Positions 16,093-25,003 of a stretch of DNA of 64,000 bases are shown here, one piece after another. Positions within the stretch are counted from its first letter, which is position 1. Each line of letters opens with the position of its first letter. The position numbers and the translations under genes are program-made. The notes under the pieces are model-generated. The model was given only the letters and a program-made list of their open reading frames with translations. It had not been told where the DNA came from and made no database searches. The stretch comes from Streptomyces venezuelae (lineage in GTDB: Bacteria > Actinomycetota > Actinomycetes > Streptomycetales > Streptomycetaceae), in contig NZ_CP029193.1 in NCBI RefSeq assembly GCF_008642355.1, positions 2,194,001-2,258,000 of the forward strand. Direction: 5' to 3'.

Positions 16093-17427
16093 GTGATCGA
16101 ACCCGACGGCACTGAACCCGCCCGCGCCGGGTCCCGTGCCGCCCGCAAGGCGCGTGCGAAGGCGCGGCGGCGCAAGCAGATGGCCGTGGTCGCGGCTGTG
16201 ATCGGGCTGGGCGGGGCGGCCACCACGGGGGTCATCGCTCTGGCCGACTCCTCCGGGGACGGGGGCGGCTCCGGACGCACCGCGTCCGCTTCTTCGGGCA
16301 GTGCGGCGCAGAAGGCGCGTGCGGCCAAGCGGGCCAAGAAGGGCGAGGAGAAGTGGGACGGCAAGGTGCGGGTGCTGGGGGACGGCTCCACCTCGTACAC
16401 CGGGCCCCAACGCGGGCAGCTCAAGCCGAAGAAGCTGAAGCCCGGCGAGAAGCCGCCGCAGTTCGTCGTCTTCTCCTGGGACGGGGCACTGGAGGGCGAT
16501 GACCGCCGCTTCTCCCACTTCCGCCAGGTGGCGCGGGAGAGCGGGGCGCACATGACGTTCTTCCTCACCGGGATCTACCTCCTGCCGGAGAGCAAGAAGT
16601 CGCTCTACCGTCCGCCGCAGCACAACCAGGGCGCGGCCGCCATCTCGTATCCGACCGTCCCGCACATCCGGACCACGCTGGAGCAGCTGCGCGGCGCCTG
16701 GAAGGACGGGCACGAGATCGGCTCGCACTTCAACGGGCACTTCTGCGGTCCCAAGGGCGGCGGCGACTGGAGCGCCGCGGAGTGGAAGAGCGAGATCGAG
16801 CAGACGTACGCGTTCATGAAGGAGTGGAAGACCAACACCGGGTTCACCGAGGAGAAGCCCCTGCCCTTCGATCCGGACCGGGAAGTGGTCGGCGGCCGTG
16901 CGCCCTGTCTGGAGGGCCAGGAGAACCTGCTGGCCGCGGCCGAGCCGTTCGGCTGGCGCTACGACGCGAGTTCGTCCGGCGACTTCCAGATATGGCCGTC
17001 CAAGGCCGGGGGCATGTGGAACTTTCCTCTGCAACTCCTGCCCCTGGAGGGCAAGGAGGTCCAGGTCCTCTCCATGGACTTCAACTTCCTCTACCACCAG
17101 TCCGGTGACAGCACCCAGGGCGACCCGGCGAAGTTCCCGGCGTGGGAGAAGCAGGTCGCCACGTCGTACATGAACGGGTTCAACCGCGTCTACAACGGCA
17201 GCCGGGCGCCGATGTTCATCGGCAACCACTTCGAGGACTGGAACGGCGGCATCTACATGAACGCCGTCGAGGACGTGATGCGCAAGGTGTGTCCGCGCAA
17301 GGAAGTGCGCTGCGTGTCGTTCCGCGAGCTGGCCGACTGGCTCGATGTCCAGGACCCGAAGGTCCTGGACCGGCTGCGCCTGCTCGACCCGGCGCAGGCA
17401 CCGAAGTGGAAGTCGCTCATCAGGTAG
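16093..17427 (+). CDS. Membrane-anchored polysaccharide-deacetylase-like protein (NodB fold, degenerate motif 1)
   Basis: A basic N-terminus (ARKARAKARRRKQM), one hydrophobic helix (about residues 30-50), a low-complexity linker, then a deacetylase-like fold outside the membrane. FVVFSWDGALEGD corresponds to NodB motif 1, but the usual TFDDG pair is SWDGA with one Asp; the metal His pair appears in HEIGSHFNGHFCG. HMTFFLTGIYLLP and PMFIGNHFEDWNGG are further family landmarks. It may modify cell-wall or surface glycans, but loss of one Asp leaves activity in doubt. GTG 16093 has GGTGGG 6 bases upstream; GTG 16057 in the same frame is less likely. It is convergent with the PBP gene (24-base gap). 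Confidence 0.8.
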   Translation: MIEPDGTEPARAGSRAARKARAKARRRKQMAVVAAVIGLGGAATTGVIALADSSGDGGGSGRTASASSGSAAQKARAAKRAKKGEEKWDGKVRVLGDGSTSYTGPQRGQLKPKKLKPGEKPPQFVVFSWDGALEGDDRRFSHFRQVARESGAHMTFFLTGIYLLPESKKSLYRPPQHNQGAAAISYPTVPHIRTTLEQLRGAWKDGHEIGSHFNGHFCGPKGGGDWSAAEWKSEIEQTYAFMKEWKTNTGFTEEKPLPFDPDREVVGGRAPCLEGQENLLAAAEPFGWRYDASSSGDFQIWPSKAGGMWNFPLQLLPLEGKEVQVLSMDFNFLYHQSGDSTQGDPAKFPAWEKQVATSYMNGFNRVYNGSRAPMFIGNHFEDWNGGIYMNAVEDVMRKVCPRKEVRCVSFRELADWLDVQDPKVLDRLRLLDPAQAPKWKSLIR

Positions 17428-17451
17428 CGGGGGCGGCATGCCCCACACGCC

Positions 17452-19554
17452 CTAGGTGAGTGCCTTGATGTAGTGGGTCCACAGATCCACTGCTCGCCGG
17501 CTGGCGGATGTGGCGGAAGCGTCGCCGCCCAGCCCCTTGAGCGACAGGGGCACCAGGTCCTTGAGCGACATGCGGTAGACGACCACGGCCGTGGTCTCGT
17601 CGGGGGTGCCTCCCACGAACCATCCCGCCGTGTTCGCCGTGGTCGTCCCGGTCTTGCCCACGGCGGCGGGGTGTGCCGCGCCCGCCGTCTTCGCCGACCC
17701 GTCGGTCATGGTGGTCCGCAGGGCGTCCGTGACCGCCTGGGCGGTCTTCTCCGACATCGCACGGGCGGGTCGCGGTACGGCGAGCGGCACGGCGTCCCCG
17801 GCCCGGGTCACCGAGCTCACCGAGTACGGGTCGGTGTGCATGCCGTGGGCGGCGAAGGTCTGGTAGGCACCGGCCATCCGGATGGCGCTGGGCGTCGAGT
17901 TCTCCCCGAGTGCGAACACGGGTATCCGTTCTCCCAGGCTGGCGGGGAGCAGTCCCGCCCGCAGGGCGTACTTCTCCACCCGGTCCAGGCCGACGTCGAG
18001 GCCGAGTTGGAGCAGAGGTGTGTTCACGGAGTCGGCGACAGCCTGGCGCAAGGTCACCTGGCCCCAGTCGCGGCCCCCTTCGTTGCGGCCCTTGACCACC
18101 TTGCCGCTGCGGTCCCAGTAGGGCCCCTCCGGCGTCTTCACGGCGATCTTGTCGTCGCCGTCGTAGACGCTCGCCGGGGAGACGGGGGTGCGGTCCCCCT
18201 CCCGGGTGCGCTTGACGCCGTCCTCGAGCGCGGCGGCGTAGACGAAGGGGGTGAACGCCGAACCGGCCGGAATGGTCGTCGCGTTGGACTGGTTGAAGCC
18301 CTGTTTCAGGAAGTCGCGGCCACCGTACACGGCGAGCAGCCGGCCGTCGGGGGCCACGCTCGCCGCGCCGATCTTCGCGTGCTCGTCGGTGTCGGGCCGC
18401 CGCTCGGCGTCGAAGTCCTTCTCGGCCCGGTGAACGGCGGCGGTCAGGGCCTTGGTGCGTTTGCGGTCGAAGGTCGTGCGGATCTGGTAGCCGCCCAGGT
18501 CGTAGTCGGCGGCGGTGATGTGTCCGGACTTGATCGCGTGCCGCTTGGCCAGCTCCACCAGATAGCCGGTCCGCGCGCCGGGGATGTCGCCGGAGCCCGA
18601 CTTCGTGGGTTCGGGGAACTTCTTGTAGGTGGCCCGCTCGGCCTGGGTGAGGTGGCCGGTCGCCACCATGCGGTCCAGGATCCAGTTCCAGCGGTCGACG
18701 GCCCGCTCACGGTTCTCCTTGCCGAGGGCCGGGTCGTAGAGTCCGGCGCCTTTGAGGAGAGAGGCCAGGAAGGCGCCTTCGCTGGGGTTGAGGCGCGAGA
18801 CGTCCTTGCCGTAGTAGGCGTGCGAGGCGCGCTGGATGCCGTAGGTGCCCCGCCCGAACCAGCTCGTGTTCAGGTAGGCCTGGAAGATCTTGTCCTTGCT
18901 CGTGTGGTTGTCCAGCTTCACGGCGAGCAGGGCTTCGGTGAACTTCCGGGACAGGGTGCGGTCCTGGCTGAGGTAGACGTTCTTCACGTACTGCTGGGTG
19001 ATGGTCGACCCACCCTGCGTCTCTCCTCCGGTGATCGCGGCGGTCGCCGCACGCAGGACACCGCTCGGTGAGACGCCGGCATCCGAGTAGAAGCTCGCGT
19101 TCTCGGCCGCGAGGACGGCGCCCCGGACCTTCGGCGGCACCCTCTTCAGCGGGATCTCCTGCCTGATGACCCAGCCGGTGCGGGCCATGACGCTGCCGTC
19201 GGACCAGTAGTACACATTGTCCTGTTGCGTGGCGAACGAGTTGAGGTCGTCCGGTATGTCCGTGGTGGCGTACGCGATCGTGACGAAGCCGGTCAGAGCG
19301 AGCGCCAGGTACAGGAAAGCGCCGAGCCACTGGCGCCACGAAGGCAGCCACCGGCGCCAACCGCTGCGGCCCGGCCGGGGGTAGGCCGGACGCAGCCGGC
19401 GCAGTTGCCCCCGCACCCCGGCGAGGGCGCCGGGTATGCCGCCCGTGGTCCGCTGCCTGGACTTCCTGCGTCGGCCGGTCGCCGCGCGGCGTTCCCCCTG
19501 TGCCGCCCGCCGTCTCCCGCCGCCCTGGCCTGCGGCCCTCTTGCGCGCACCCAC
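17452..19554 (-). CDS. Class A penicillin-binding protein (GT51 glycosyltransferase plus transpeptidase with SxxT instead of SxxK)
   Basis: Polymerises lipid II into glycan strands at the membrane. Residues 1-70 are Arg-rich and cytoplasmic; a membrane helix lies at about 75-97. GT51 follows with VLAAENASFYSDAG (catalytic Glu), GGSTITQQYVKN, RKFTEALLAVKLD and QAYLNTSWFGRGTYGI. The transpeptidase half has SVNTPL (SxN) and VGKTGTT (KTGT), but its first motif is IPAGSAFTPFVY: Ser432 is present while the SxxK lysine is Thr435 (codon at 18250-18252). Cross-linking activity is therefore doubtful although the reading frame is intact. GTG 19554 has AGGAGG 8 bases upstream. The neighbours are an amidase-domain protein and a deacetylase-like protein, so this is a wall-related block. 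Confidence 0.9.
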   Translation of the reverse strand: MGARKRAAGQGGGRRRAAQGERRAATGRRRKSRQRTTGGIPGALAGVRGQLRRLRPAYPRPGRSGWRRWLPSWRQWLGAFLYLALALTGFVTIAYATTDIPDDLNSFATQQDNVYYWSDGSVMARTGWVIRQEIPLKRVPPKVRGAVLAAENASFYSDAGVSPSGVLRAATAAITGGETQGGSTITQQYVKNVYLSQDRTLSRKFTEALLAVKLDNHTSKDKIFQAYLNTSWFGRGTYGIQRASHAYYGKDVSRLNPSEGAFLASLLKGAGLYDPALGKENRERAVDRWNWILDRMVATGHLTQAERATYKKFPEPTKSGSGDIPGARTGYLVELAKRHAIKSGHITAADYDLGGYQIRTTFDRKRTKALTAAVHRAEKDFDAERRPDTDEHAKIGAASVAPDGRLLAVYGGRDFLKQGFNQSNATTIPAGSAFTPFVYAAALEDGVKRTREGDRTPVSPASVYDGDDKIAVKTPEGPYWDRSGKVVKGRNEGGRDWGQVTLRQAVADSVNTPLLQLGLDVGLDRVEKYALRAGLLPASLGERIPVFALGENSTPSAIRMAGAYQTFAAHGMHTDPYSVSSVTRAGDAVPLAVPRPARAMSEKTAQAVTDALRTTMTDGSAKTAGAAHPAAVGKTGTTTANTAGWFVGGTPDETTAVVVYRMSLKDLVPLSLKGLGGDASATSASRRAVDLWTHYIKALT

Positions 19555-19755
19555 CCCGTGTGCCTCCTCTGTAGCGCTCTGGCGCTCACATTAGAGGCAG
19601 TTGGAGGCGTACGGCCGGGCTCGCGGGGCCCCGGCCGTCCGGTCCGGCAGCTTTCGGGTTCCGCGAAGAGGGGGCAACGGCTCGGGAAGGGCCCGCACTT
19701 GTGTCAAGATTCCGTGCCCCGGTCGGGGTGATCGGGCAACGGAAGAGGAAACGCA

Positions 19756-20913
19756 GTGATATCCATAGCGATACCCAAGAGATACAGACCCGCCGCCTTC
19801 ACCGGGGTCGCCGCGGCCGTGATGTGCGGCTGCCTGCTCGCGCCCCCGGCGCACGCGGACGCCGGTGGTGCGCCCCGCAAGGCCGACCAGCGGACACTCG
19901 CCACCTTCGCCCGCATCGCCGACGATGTCCTGTCCCGGCGCACCCAGGCCCTGGTGGAGGACCACGCGGGGCGCGGCGGCCAGGACACCGGAGCGGTGAC
20001 GCCGCGCATGTCCGGGCGGCTGCGGACGGACGAGGACGCCGCGCTGCGGTCGCTGCGCGCCCGCAAGTCGCGTCTGGCCCAGCTCGGCGAGGCCTACACG
20101 AAGGCGGACACCCGCGTCGTCGTGGACAGTGCCACGCTCACCGGCGGCACGGCGACCGTCCAGGTCACCGCGTCGTCGACGCTGACGTACAAGAAGGTGC
20201 GCGAGGGCGGGCCGCGCACCACCGCGTTCTCGACGCGGCAGGAGCTGAAGCTCGCGAACACGAAGGACGGCGGCTGGCAGCTGACCGCGATCACCTCGCG
20301 CAACCAGGGCCCTGTCGCGGTCGACGAGCCCGCGGCGGCCCGGACGAGAACCGTCGAGGACGACGGCAACCAGTACCCGGACGGCACACCCGCCTCGACC
20401 AAGTACCCCACCACGCCGATGCCCTCGGGCAAGACGGCCGGCACCTACGACTACTCCGCCATGGCGCGGTACGCGGAGAAGTACTGGCGCAGCTACAACC
20501 CGGCCTACCGCAAGTTCAACGGAGCCGGCGGCGACTGCACCAACTTCGTCAGCCAGGCGCTGAAGGCGGGCGGCTGGAAGCCCGTCCCCGGTTCCGCCTA
20601 CGACTACCGCAACTGGTGGTACGAGAGCGCGGGCCAGAGCACCTCCTGGGTCGGGGTGAACGAATGGGCCTGGTTCACGCTGTCCAACCGGCGGGCCCCG
20701 AACCTGACGAGCGCCTATCAGCTTGACGTCGGCGACGTCCTGCAGGTGGACTTCGACAAGAACGGGTCCAAGGACCACACCATGCTGGTGACGTACCGCA
20801 ACAGGCAGGGCATGCCGTACCTGACCTACCACTCCACCGACACCTACCGCAGGTCGCTCGCGAGCCTGATCGCGTCCTACCCCGACGCGCGCTACTTCGC
20901 GTACCGCACGTAG
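19756..20913 (+). CDS. Secreted amidase-domain protein (Amidase_6 type)
   Basis: A signal peptide covers about residues 1-35 (Lys/Arg start, AAVMCGCLLAPPAHA). After a 170-residue N-terminal domain the C-terminal part carries the Amidase_6 hallmark YAEKYWRSYNPAYRKF and GGDCTNFVSQALKAGGW (catalytic Cys), then KDHTMLVTYR (His) and TYHSTDTYRRSL. Members are thought to be cysteine amidases or endopeptidases acting on cell-wall peptides; the substrate here is unknown. GTG 19756 follows AGAGGAA. It is divergent from the PBP gene (about 200 bases between starts). Confidence 0.85.
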   Translation: MISIAIPKRYRPAAFTGVAAAVMCGCLLAPPAHADAGGAPRKADQRTLATFARIADDVLSRRTQALVEDHAGRGGQDTGAVTPRMSGRLRTDEDAALRSLRARKSRLAQLGEAYTKADTRVVVDSATLTGGTATVQVTASSTLTYKKVREGGPRTTAFSTRQELKLANTKDGGWQLTAITSRNQGPVAVDEPAAARTRTVEDDGNQYPDGTPASTKYPTTPMPSGKTAGTYDYSAMARYAEKYWRSYNPAYRKFNGAGGDCTNFVSQALKAGGWKPVPGSAYDYRNWWYESAGQSTSWVGVNEWAWFTLSNRRAPNLTSAYQLDVGDVLQVDFDKNGSKDHTMLVTYRNRQGMPYLTYHSTDTYRRSLASLIASYPDARYFAYRT

Positions 20914-20992
20914 TGGACCGGGGCCCGGCAGCTGTGACGCTGCCGGGCCACAGGCTCGGCGGGGCAGTCCCGGCAGGTTCCGGGGTCGGCGC

Positions 20993-23986
20993 TCAGGCCC
21001 CGTAGAACCGTTCCTCCACGACCGCCCGCGCCCTGCGCGTGATGCGCCGGTAGTCGTCCAGCATCTCGCCGACGTGGCCGGGGTCGTACCCCAGGTACCG
21101 GGCGACCGCCGCCAGTTCGCGGCCGTCGGAGGGGAACGTGTCGCCCGCCCGGCCGCGCACCAGCATGACCGCGTTGCGGACGCGTGCCGCGAGGACCCAC
21201 GCCTCGTCGAGGGTCGCCGCGTCCTGCGTCGGGATCAGCCCCGCCGCGCAGGCCGCGGCCAGCGCCTGCCGTGTCCGGGTCGTGCGCAGCCCCGGTTCGG
21301 CCCAGCCGTGCTCCAGCTGCAGGAGCTGCACGGTCCACTCGACGTCGGAGAGACCGCCGCGGCCCAGCTTCGCGTTGAGGGTCGGGTCGGCGCCGCGCGG
21401 CATGCGTTCCGCCTCCATGCGGGCCTTGAGGCGGCGGATCTCGCGGACCGCGTCCTCGCCGAGGCCCTCCGCGGGGTAGCGCAGCGGGTCGACGAGTTCG
21501 ATGAAGGCACGCCCGAGCTCCTCGTCGCCCGCGACCGGTTCGGCGCGCAGCAGCGCCTGCGACTCCCAGACGAGGGACCAGCGGCGGTAGTACGCCTCGT
21601 ACGACCCGAGGGTGCGCACCAGCGGGCCGCTGCGGCCCTCCGGGCGCAGGTCGGCGTCGATGAGCAGCGGCGGATCGGCGGAGGGGAGCTGCAGGAGCCT
21701 GCGCATCTCGGCGACGACCTTCGCCGCCGCCTTCGCCGCCTCCTGCTCGTCGGCGCCCTCACGCGGCTCGTGCACGAACAGGACGTCCGCGTCCGAGCCG
21801 TAGCTCAGCTCGTGGCCGCCGAAGCGGCCCATGCCGATGACGGCGAAGCGGGTGGGGAGCGTGTCGCCCCAGCCCTCGCGGACGACGGCGCGCAGCGTGC
21901 CCGCGAGGGTGGCGGCCGTCAGGTCCGACACGGCGTCGCCCACCCGGTCCACGAGCGTGCCGGGGTCGGCCTCGGCGGGGCTGTCCTCCGTGCCGTACGT
22001 GCCGATGAGGTCGCCGGCGGCGGTGCGGAACATCTCGCGGCGCCGTACCCCGCGCGCCACGGTCACGGCGTGCTCGGCGCCCTCCGCGCGGCGCACGGCG
22101 GCCAGTATCTCCTGCTCCAGGTGGGCGCGGCCGCGCGGTTCGAGGCCGCCCTGGTCACCGAGGAGGGCGACGGCCTCGGGGGCGCGCAGCAGCAGGTCGG
22201 GGGCGAGGCGTCCGGCGGACAGGACGCGGGCGAGGTTCTCCGCGGCGGCACCCTCGTCGCGCAGCAGCCGCAGGTACCAGGGGGTCTTGCCGAGCGCGTC
22301 GGACACCTTGCGGAAGCCGAGGAGGCCCGCGTCGGGGTCGGCGGAGTCCGCGAACCAGCCGAGGAGCACCGGCAGCAGGGTGCGCTGGATGGCCGCCTTG
22401 CGGGTCACGCCCGACGCCAGTGCCTCCAGGTGCCTGAGCGCCGCGCTGGGGTCCGCGTAGCCGAGGGCGACGAGGCGTTCGCGGGCCGCCTCCGTGCTCA
22501 GCCGCGCCTCGCCCGGGGCGAGTTGGGCGACGGCGTCGAGCAGCGGGCGGTAGAAGAGCTTCTCGTGGAGCCTGCGCACGACGGATGTGTGCCGTTTCCA
22601 GGCGCGGCCGAGCTCGGTGATCGGCTCGGTGCGCATGCCGAGGGAGCGGCCGATGCGCCGCAGGTCGGCGTCGTCCTCGGGCACGAGGTGGGTGCGGCGC
22701 AGTTTGTAGAGCTGGATGCGGTGTTCGAGGGAGCGCAGGAAGCGGTACGCGTCGTCGAGCTGGGCGGCGTCCACGCGCCCCACGTAGCCGCCCGCGCCGA
22801 GCGCCTGGAGCGCGACGAGCGTCGAGCCGCTCCGCAGCGAACGGTCGCTGCGGCCGTGCACCAGCTGGAGCATCTGCACGGCGAACTCGACGTCGCGCAG
22901 CCCGCCGGGGCCGAGCTTCAGCTCGCGGTCCACCTCGCCCGCCGGAATGTTCTCGATGACCCTGCGCCGCATCTTCTGCACGTCGGGCACGAAGTTCTCG
23001 CGTTCGGCGGCCTGCCAGACGAGCGGGGCGAGCGCTTCTACGTACTCCTCGCCGAGCGCGAGGTCGCCCGCGACAGGGCGGGCCTTGAGCAGCGCCTGGA
23101 ACTCCCAGGTCTTGGCCCAGCGCTGGTAGTACGCGAGGTGGCTGGAGAGCGTGCGCACCAGGGGGCCGTTCCTGCCCTCGGGACGGAGGTTCGCGTCGAC
23201 GGGCCAGATGGTGCCCTCGACGTTCGTCTCCGAGCAGATCCGCATCATGTGCGAGGCGAGGCGCGTCGCGGCCCGGATCGCCTTGTCCTCGTCGGTGCCC
23301 TCGGCGGCCTCGGCGACGAAGATGACGTCGACGTCGGAGACGTAGTTCAGCTCGTGACCGCCGCACTTGCCCATCGCGATCACCGCGAGCCTGCACTGCG
23401 CGGCGTCGCCGGGCGCGGCCGCGCGGGCCTGGGCGAGCGCCGCCCGCAGCGTCGCCGTGGCGAGGTCCGCGAGCTCGGCCGCCGCCTGGGCGACGTCGGT
23501 CGTGCCGCACACGTCGCGGGCCGCGATGGAGAGCAGGCAGCGACGGTACGCGACGCGCAGCGACTCGGGATCGGCGGCGTCGGCGAGGCCCCGCTCGAAC
23601 TCCGCCACGCCGGGGTGCAGGTCCGCCGATTCGTAGGTGACGAGGGCACGCCAGTCCAGGGGGTGCCTGGCCAGGTGGTCGGCGAGGGCCTCGGAGGCGC
23701 CAAGCACACCGAGGAGGCGGTCGCGCAGGGGCTTGGCGGTGACGAGGGTGTCGAGGAGCTCGCGCCGTCCGAGGTCGTCGCCCTGCGCCTCCACGAGCCG
23801 GACCAGGCCGAGCAGCGCCAGGTCGGGGTCGGCGGTGGCGCCGAGGGCGTCCAGGAGCAGCGGGTCGTCGCGCAGGGCGCTCAGCGCGGGGTCGTCGAGG
23901 AGCCGCTCGGCGGTTGACGGGTCGGTGAAGCCGTGCCGCAGCAGCCGTGTGAACGTACTGCTTCGTCGCCCTTGCGGCACCGTCAT
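20993..23986 (-). CDS. glnE: Bifunctional glutamine synthetase adenylyltransferase/deadenylyltransferase
   Basis: Controls GSI glutamine synthetase by adding and removing AMP on a tyrosine. There are two nucleotidyltransferase domains: the first with MGKCGGHELNYVSDVD (residues about 205-220), the second with GMGRFGGHELSYGSDAD (about 715-732), each with the G-S/G-x-D-x-D metal motif. Each is followed by a helical partner block with near-repeated text (RPEGRNGPLVRTL and RPEGRSGPLVRTL). The length of 997 aa fits actinobacterial GlnE. ATG 23986 follows GGAGG with a 5-base spacer; the longer frame to 24127 lacks support. It lies 3.7 kb from the glnA2-type gene. Confidence 0.95.
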   Translation of the reverse strand: MTVPQGRRSSTFTRLLRHGFTDPSTAERLLDDPALSALRDDPLLLDALGATADPDLALLGLVRLVEAQGDDLGRRELLDTLVTAKPLRDRLLGVLGASEALADHLARHPLDWRALVTYESADLHPGVAEFERGLADAADPESLRVAYRRCLLSIAARDVCGTTDVAQAAAELADLATATLRAALAQARAAAPGDAAQCRLAVIAMGKCGGHELNYVSDVDVIFVAEAAEGTDEDKAIRAATRLASHMMRICSETNVEGTIWPVDANLRPEGRNGPLVRTLSSHLAYYQRWAKTWEFQALLKARPVAGDLALGEEYVEALAPLVWQAAERENFVPDVQKMRRRVIENIPAGEVDRELKLGPGGLRDVEFAVQMLQLVHGRSDRSLRSGSTLVALQALGAGGYVGRVDAAQLDDAYRFLRSLEHRIQLYKLRRTHLVPEDDADLRRIGRSLGMRTEPITELGRAWKRHTSVVRRLHEKLFYRPLLDAVAQLAPGEARLSTEAARERLVALGYADPSAALRHLEALASGVTRKAAIQRTLLPVLLGWFADSADPDAGLLGFRKVSDALGKTPWYLRLLRDEGAAAENLARVLSAGRLAPDLLLRAPEAVALLGDQGGLEPRGRAHLEQEILAAVRRAEGAEHAVTVARGVRRREMFRTAAGDLIGTYGTEDSPAEADPGTLVDRVGDAVSDLTAATLAGTLRAVVREGWGDTLPTRFAVIGMGRFGGHELSYGSDADVLFVHEPREGADEQEAAKAAAKVVAEMRRLLQLPSADPPLLIDADLRPEGRSGPLVRTLGSYEAYYRRWSLVWESQALLRAEPVAGDEELGRAFIELVDPLRYPAEGLGEDAVREIRRLKARMEAERMPRGADPTLNAKLGRGGLSDVEWTVQLLQLEHGWAEPGLRTTRTRQALAAACAAGLIPTQDAATLDEAWVLAARVRNAVMLVRGRAGDTFPSDGRELAAVARYLGYDPGHVGEMLDDYRRITRRARAVVEERFYGA

Positions 23987-24114
23987 GCGAGCCTCCGTTC
24001 GATCACTCCTCGGCCCGAGCCTAAGGCCTCCCCGGCGAACCGGCGCCCGGCCACCCCGCGACACCCTGCGCACGGCCGCTGACAGGGGCTCAACTCCCTG
24101 GTGTACTGCGGACC

Positions 24115-24552
24115 ATGGAATACACACTCGAAGTGATCCCGCTTCCGGTCAGCGACATCGACCGGGCGAAGGAGTTCTACAGCGAGAAGCTGGGCTTCCA
24201 CGTCGACATCGACACGGAGGTCATGCCCGGCATGCGCATCGTCCAGCTGACCCCGCCGGGGTCGGGCTGCTCCATCGCGCTGGCGGGCGACGCGCTCTGG
24301 GAGACGATGGCGGGCCCGAGGCCAGCCGTCGGCTCCTACCAGGGCCTGCAGCTGTGCGTCGCCGACGCGAAGGCCGCGCACGCGGAGCTGGTCGCGCGCG
24401 GGCTCGACGTCTCGGAGCCGGTGCAGCACGCGCCGCAGGACGGCGGCACGTTCATGTACTTCAAGGACCCGGACGGGAACGGCTGGGCGATCCAGGAGTA
24501 CCGGGTGCGGGCGACCACGCCGCTGCGGGAGGCGATCACCGCGCAGGACTGA
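24115..24552 (+). CDS. VOC-family (glyoxalase/bleomycin-resistance fold) protein
   Basis: A 145-residue protein with one VOC module pair. EVIPLPVSDIDRAKEFYSEKLGF is the typical first strand-helix, and FKDPDGNGWAIQEYR carries the terminal metal-ligand Glu. The substrate cannot be inferred; relatives include dioxygenases, glyoxalases and antibiotic-binding proteins. It is divergent from glnE (128 bases between starts), and its 3' end overlaps the convergent hypothetical gene by 17 bases. Confidence 0.88.
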   Translation: MEYTLEVIPLPVSDIDRAKEFYSEKLGFHVDIDTEVMPGMRIVQLTPPGSGCSIALAGDALWETMAGPRPAVGSYQGLQLCVADAKAAHAELVARGLDVSEPVQHAPQDGGTFMYFKDPDGNGWAIQEYRVRATTPLREAITAQD

Positions 24553-25003
24553 CGGCCAGGACCTGCGGCGCGATGTTCTTGATCACGGTGTTGGTCCAGC
24601 GCATCTGCCGCAGCGTCCGCGGATGGCACTCCGAGGCGAGGACGAGCAGCGCCTCGTCGCGCGTGGCCCGGGCGGCCTGGGCGAGCATCTCCCAGTGCAG
24701 GGAGTTGTCGACCGCGGCGAGGTGGAGGGCGCGCAGGTCGCGCAGGAGGGACAGGCCGCGGTGGCCTTCCTCCGGGTCGGGGCCGGGGCAGGCGGTGCGC
24801 GTGTCCTCGTGGGCGGCGGGTTCCGGCCCTGCCCCGGCCTCTGTCAGGCGCCGGGCGTGTTCCCGGGACCAGTGGGCGAGGTCCGTGGCGACGTGGCGGA
24901 CCTCGTGGTCGGCGCGGTGCCGGTCGGCGGCGGCGAGCAGGTCCGCGGCCAGTCGGCACTCGCCTCGGTGGAGGGCGCGCAGGGTGAGGCCGATGCCGTT
25001 CAT
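24536..25003 (-). CDS. Small all-helical His/Glu-rich protein coupled to a molybdoenzyme; possible ferritin-like fold
   Basis: 155 residues with four predicted helices. Candidate metal ligands are spaced as in ferritin-like proteins: Glu in LHRGECRL (helix 1), ExxH in DHEVRHVATDLAHW (helix 2), Glu in SLHWEMLAQAA (helix 3) and SECH in VLASECHPRT (helix 4, not a perfect ExxH). A Pro/Glu/Asp-rich linker separates helices 2 and 3. The ATG overlaps the stop codon of the upstream molybdopterin oxidoreductase (ATGA), so the two are co-translated. It may be an electron-transfer partner, maturation chaperone or sensor for that enzyme. I recognise no characterised homologue. Confidence 0.75.
   Translation of the reverse strand: MNGIGLTLRALHRGECRLAADLLAAADRHRADHEVRHVATDLAHWSREHARRLTEAGAGPEPAAHEDTRTACPGPDPEEGHRGLSLLRDLRALHLAAVDNSLHWEMLAQAARATRDEALLVLASECHPRTLRQMRWTNTVIKNIAPQVLAVSPAR

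Noticed and set aside
17452..19554. PBP gene as a pseudogene because of the missing lysine
   Set aside because: The frame is intact over 700 codons, all other motifs are present and the start has a strong ribosome-binding site, so it is annotated as a gene with an altered motif.
20993..24127. Longer glnE start at 24127
   Set aside because: The extra 47 residues overlap the divergent VOC gene start, while ATG 23986 has a GGAGG at proper spacing.
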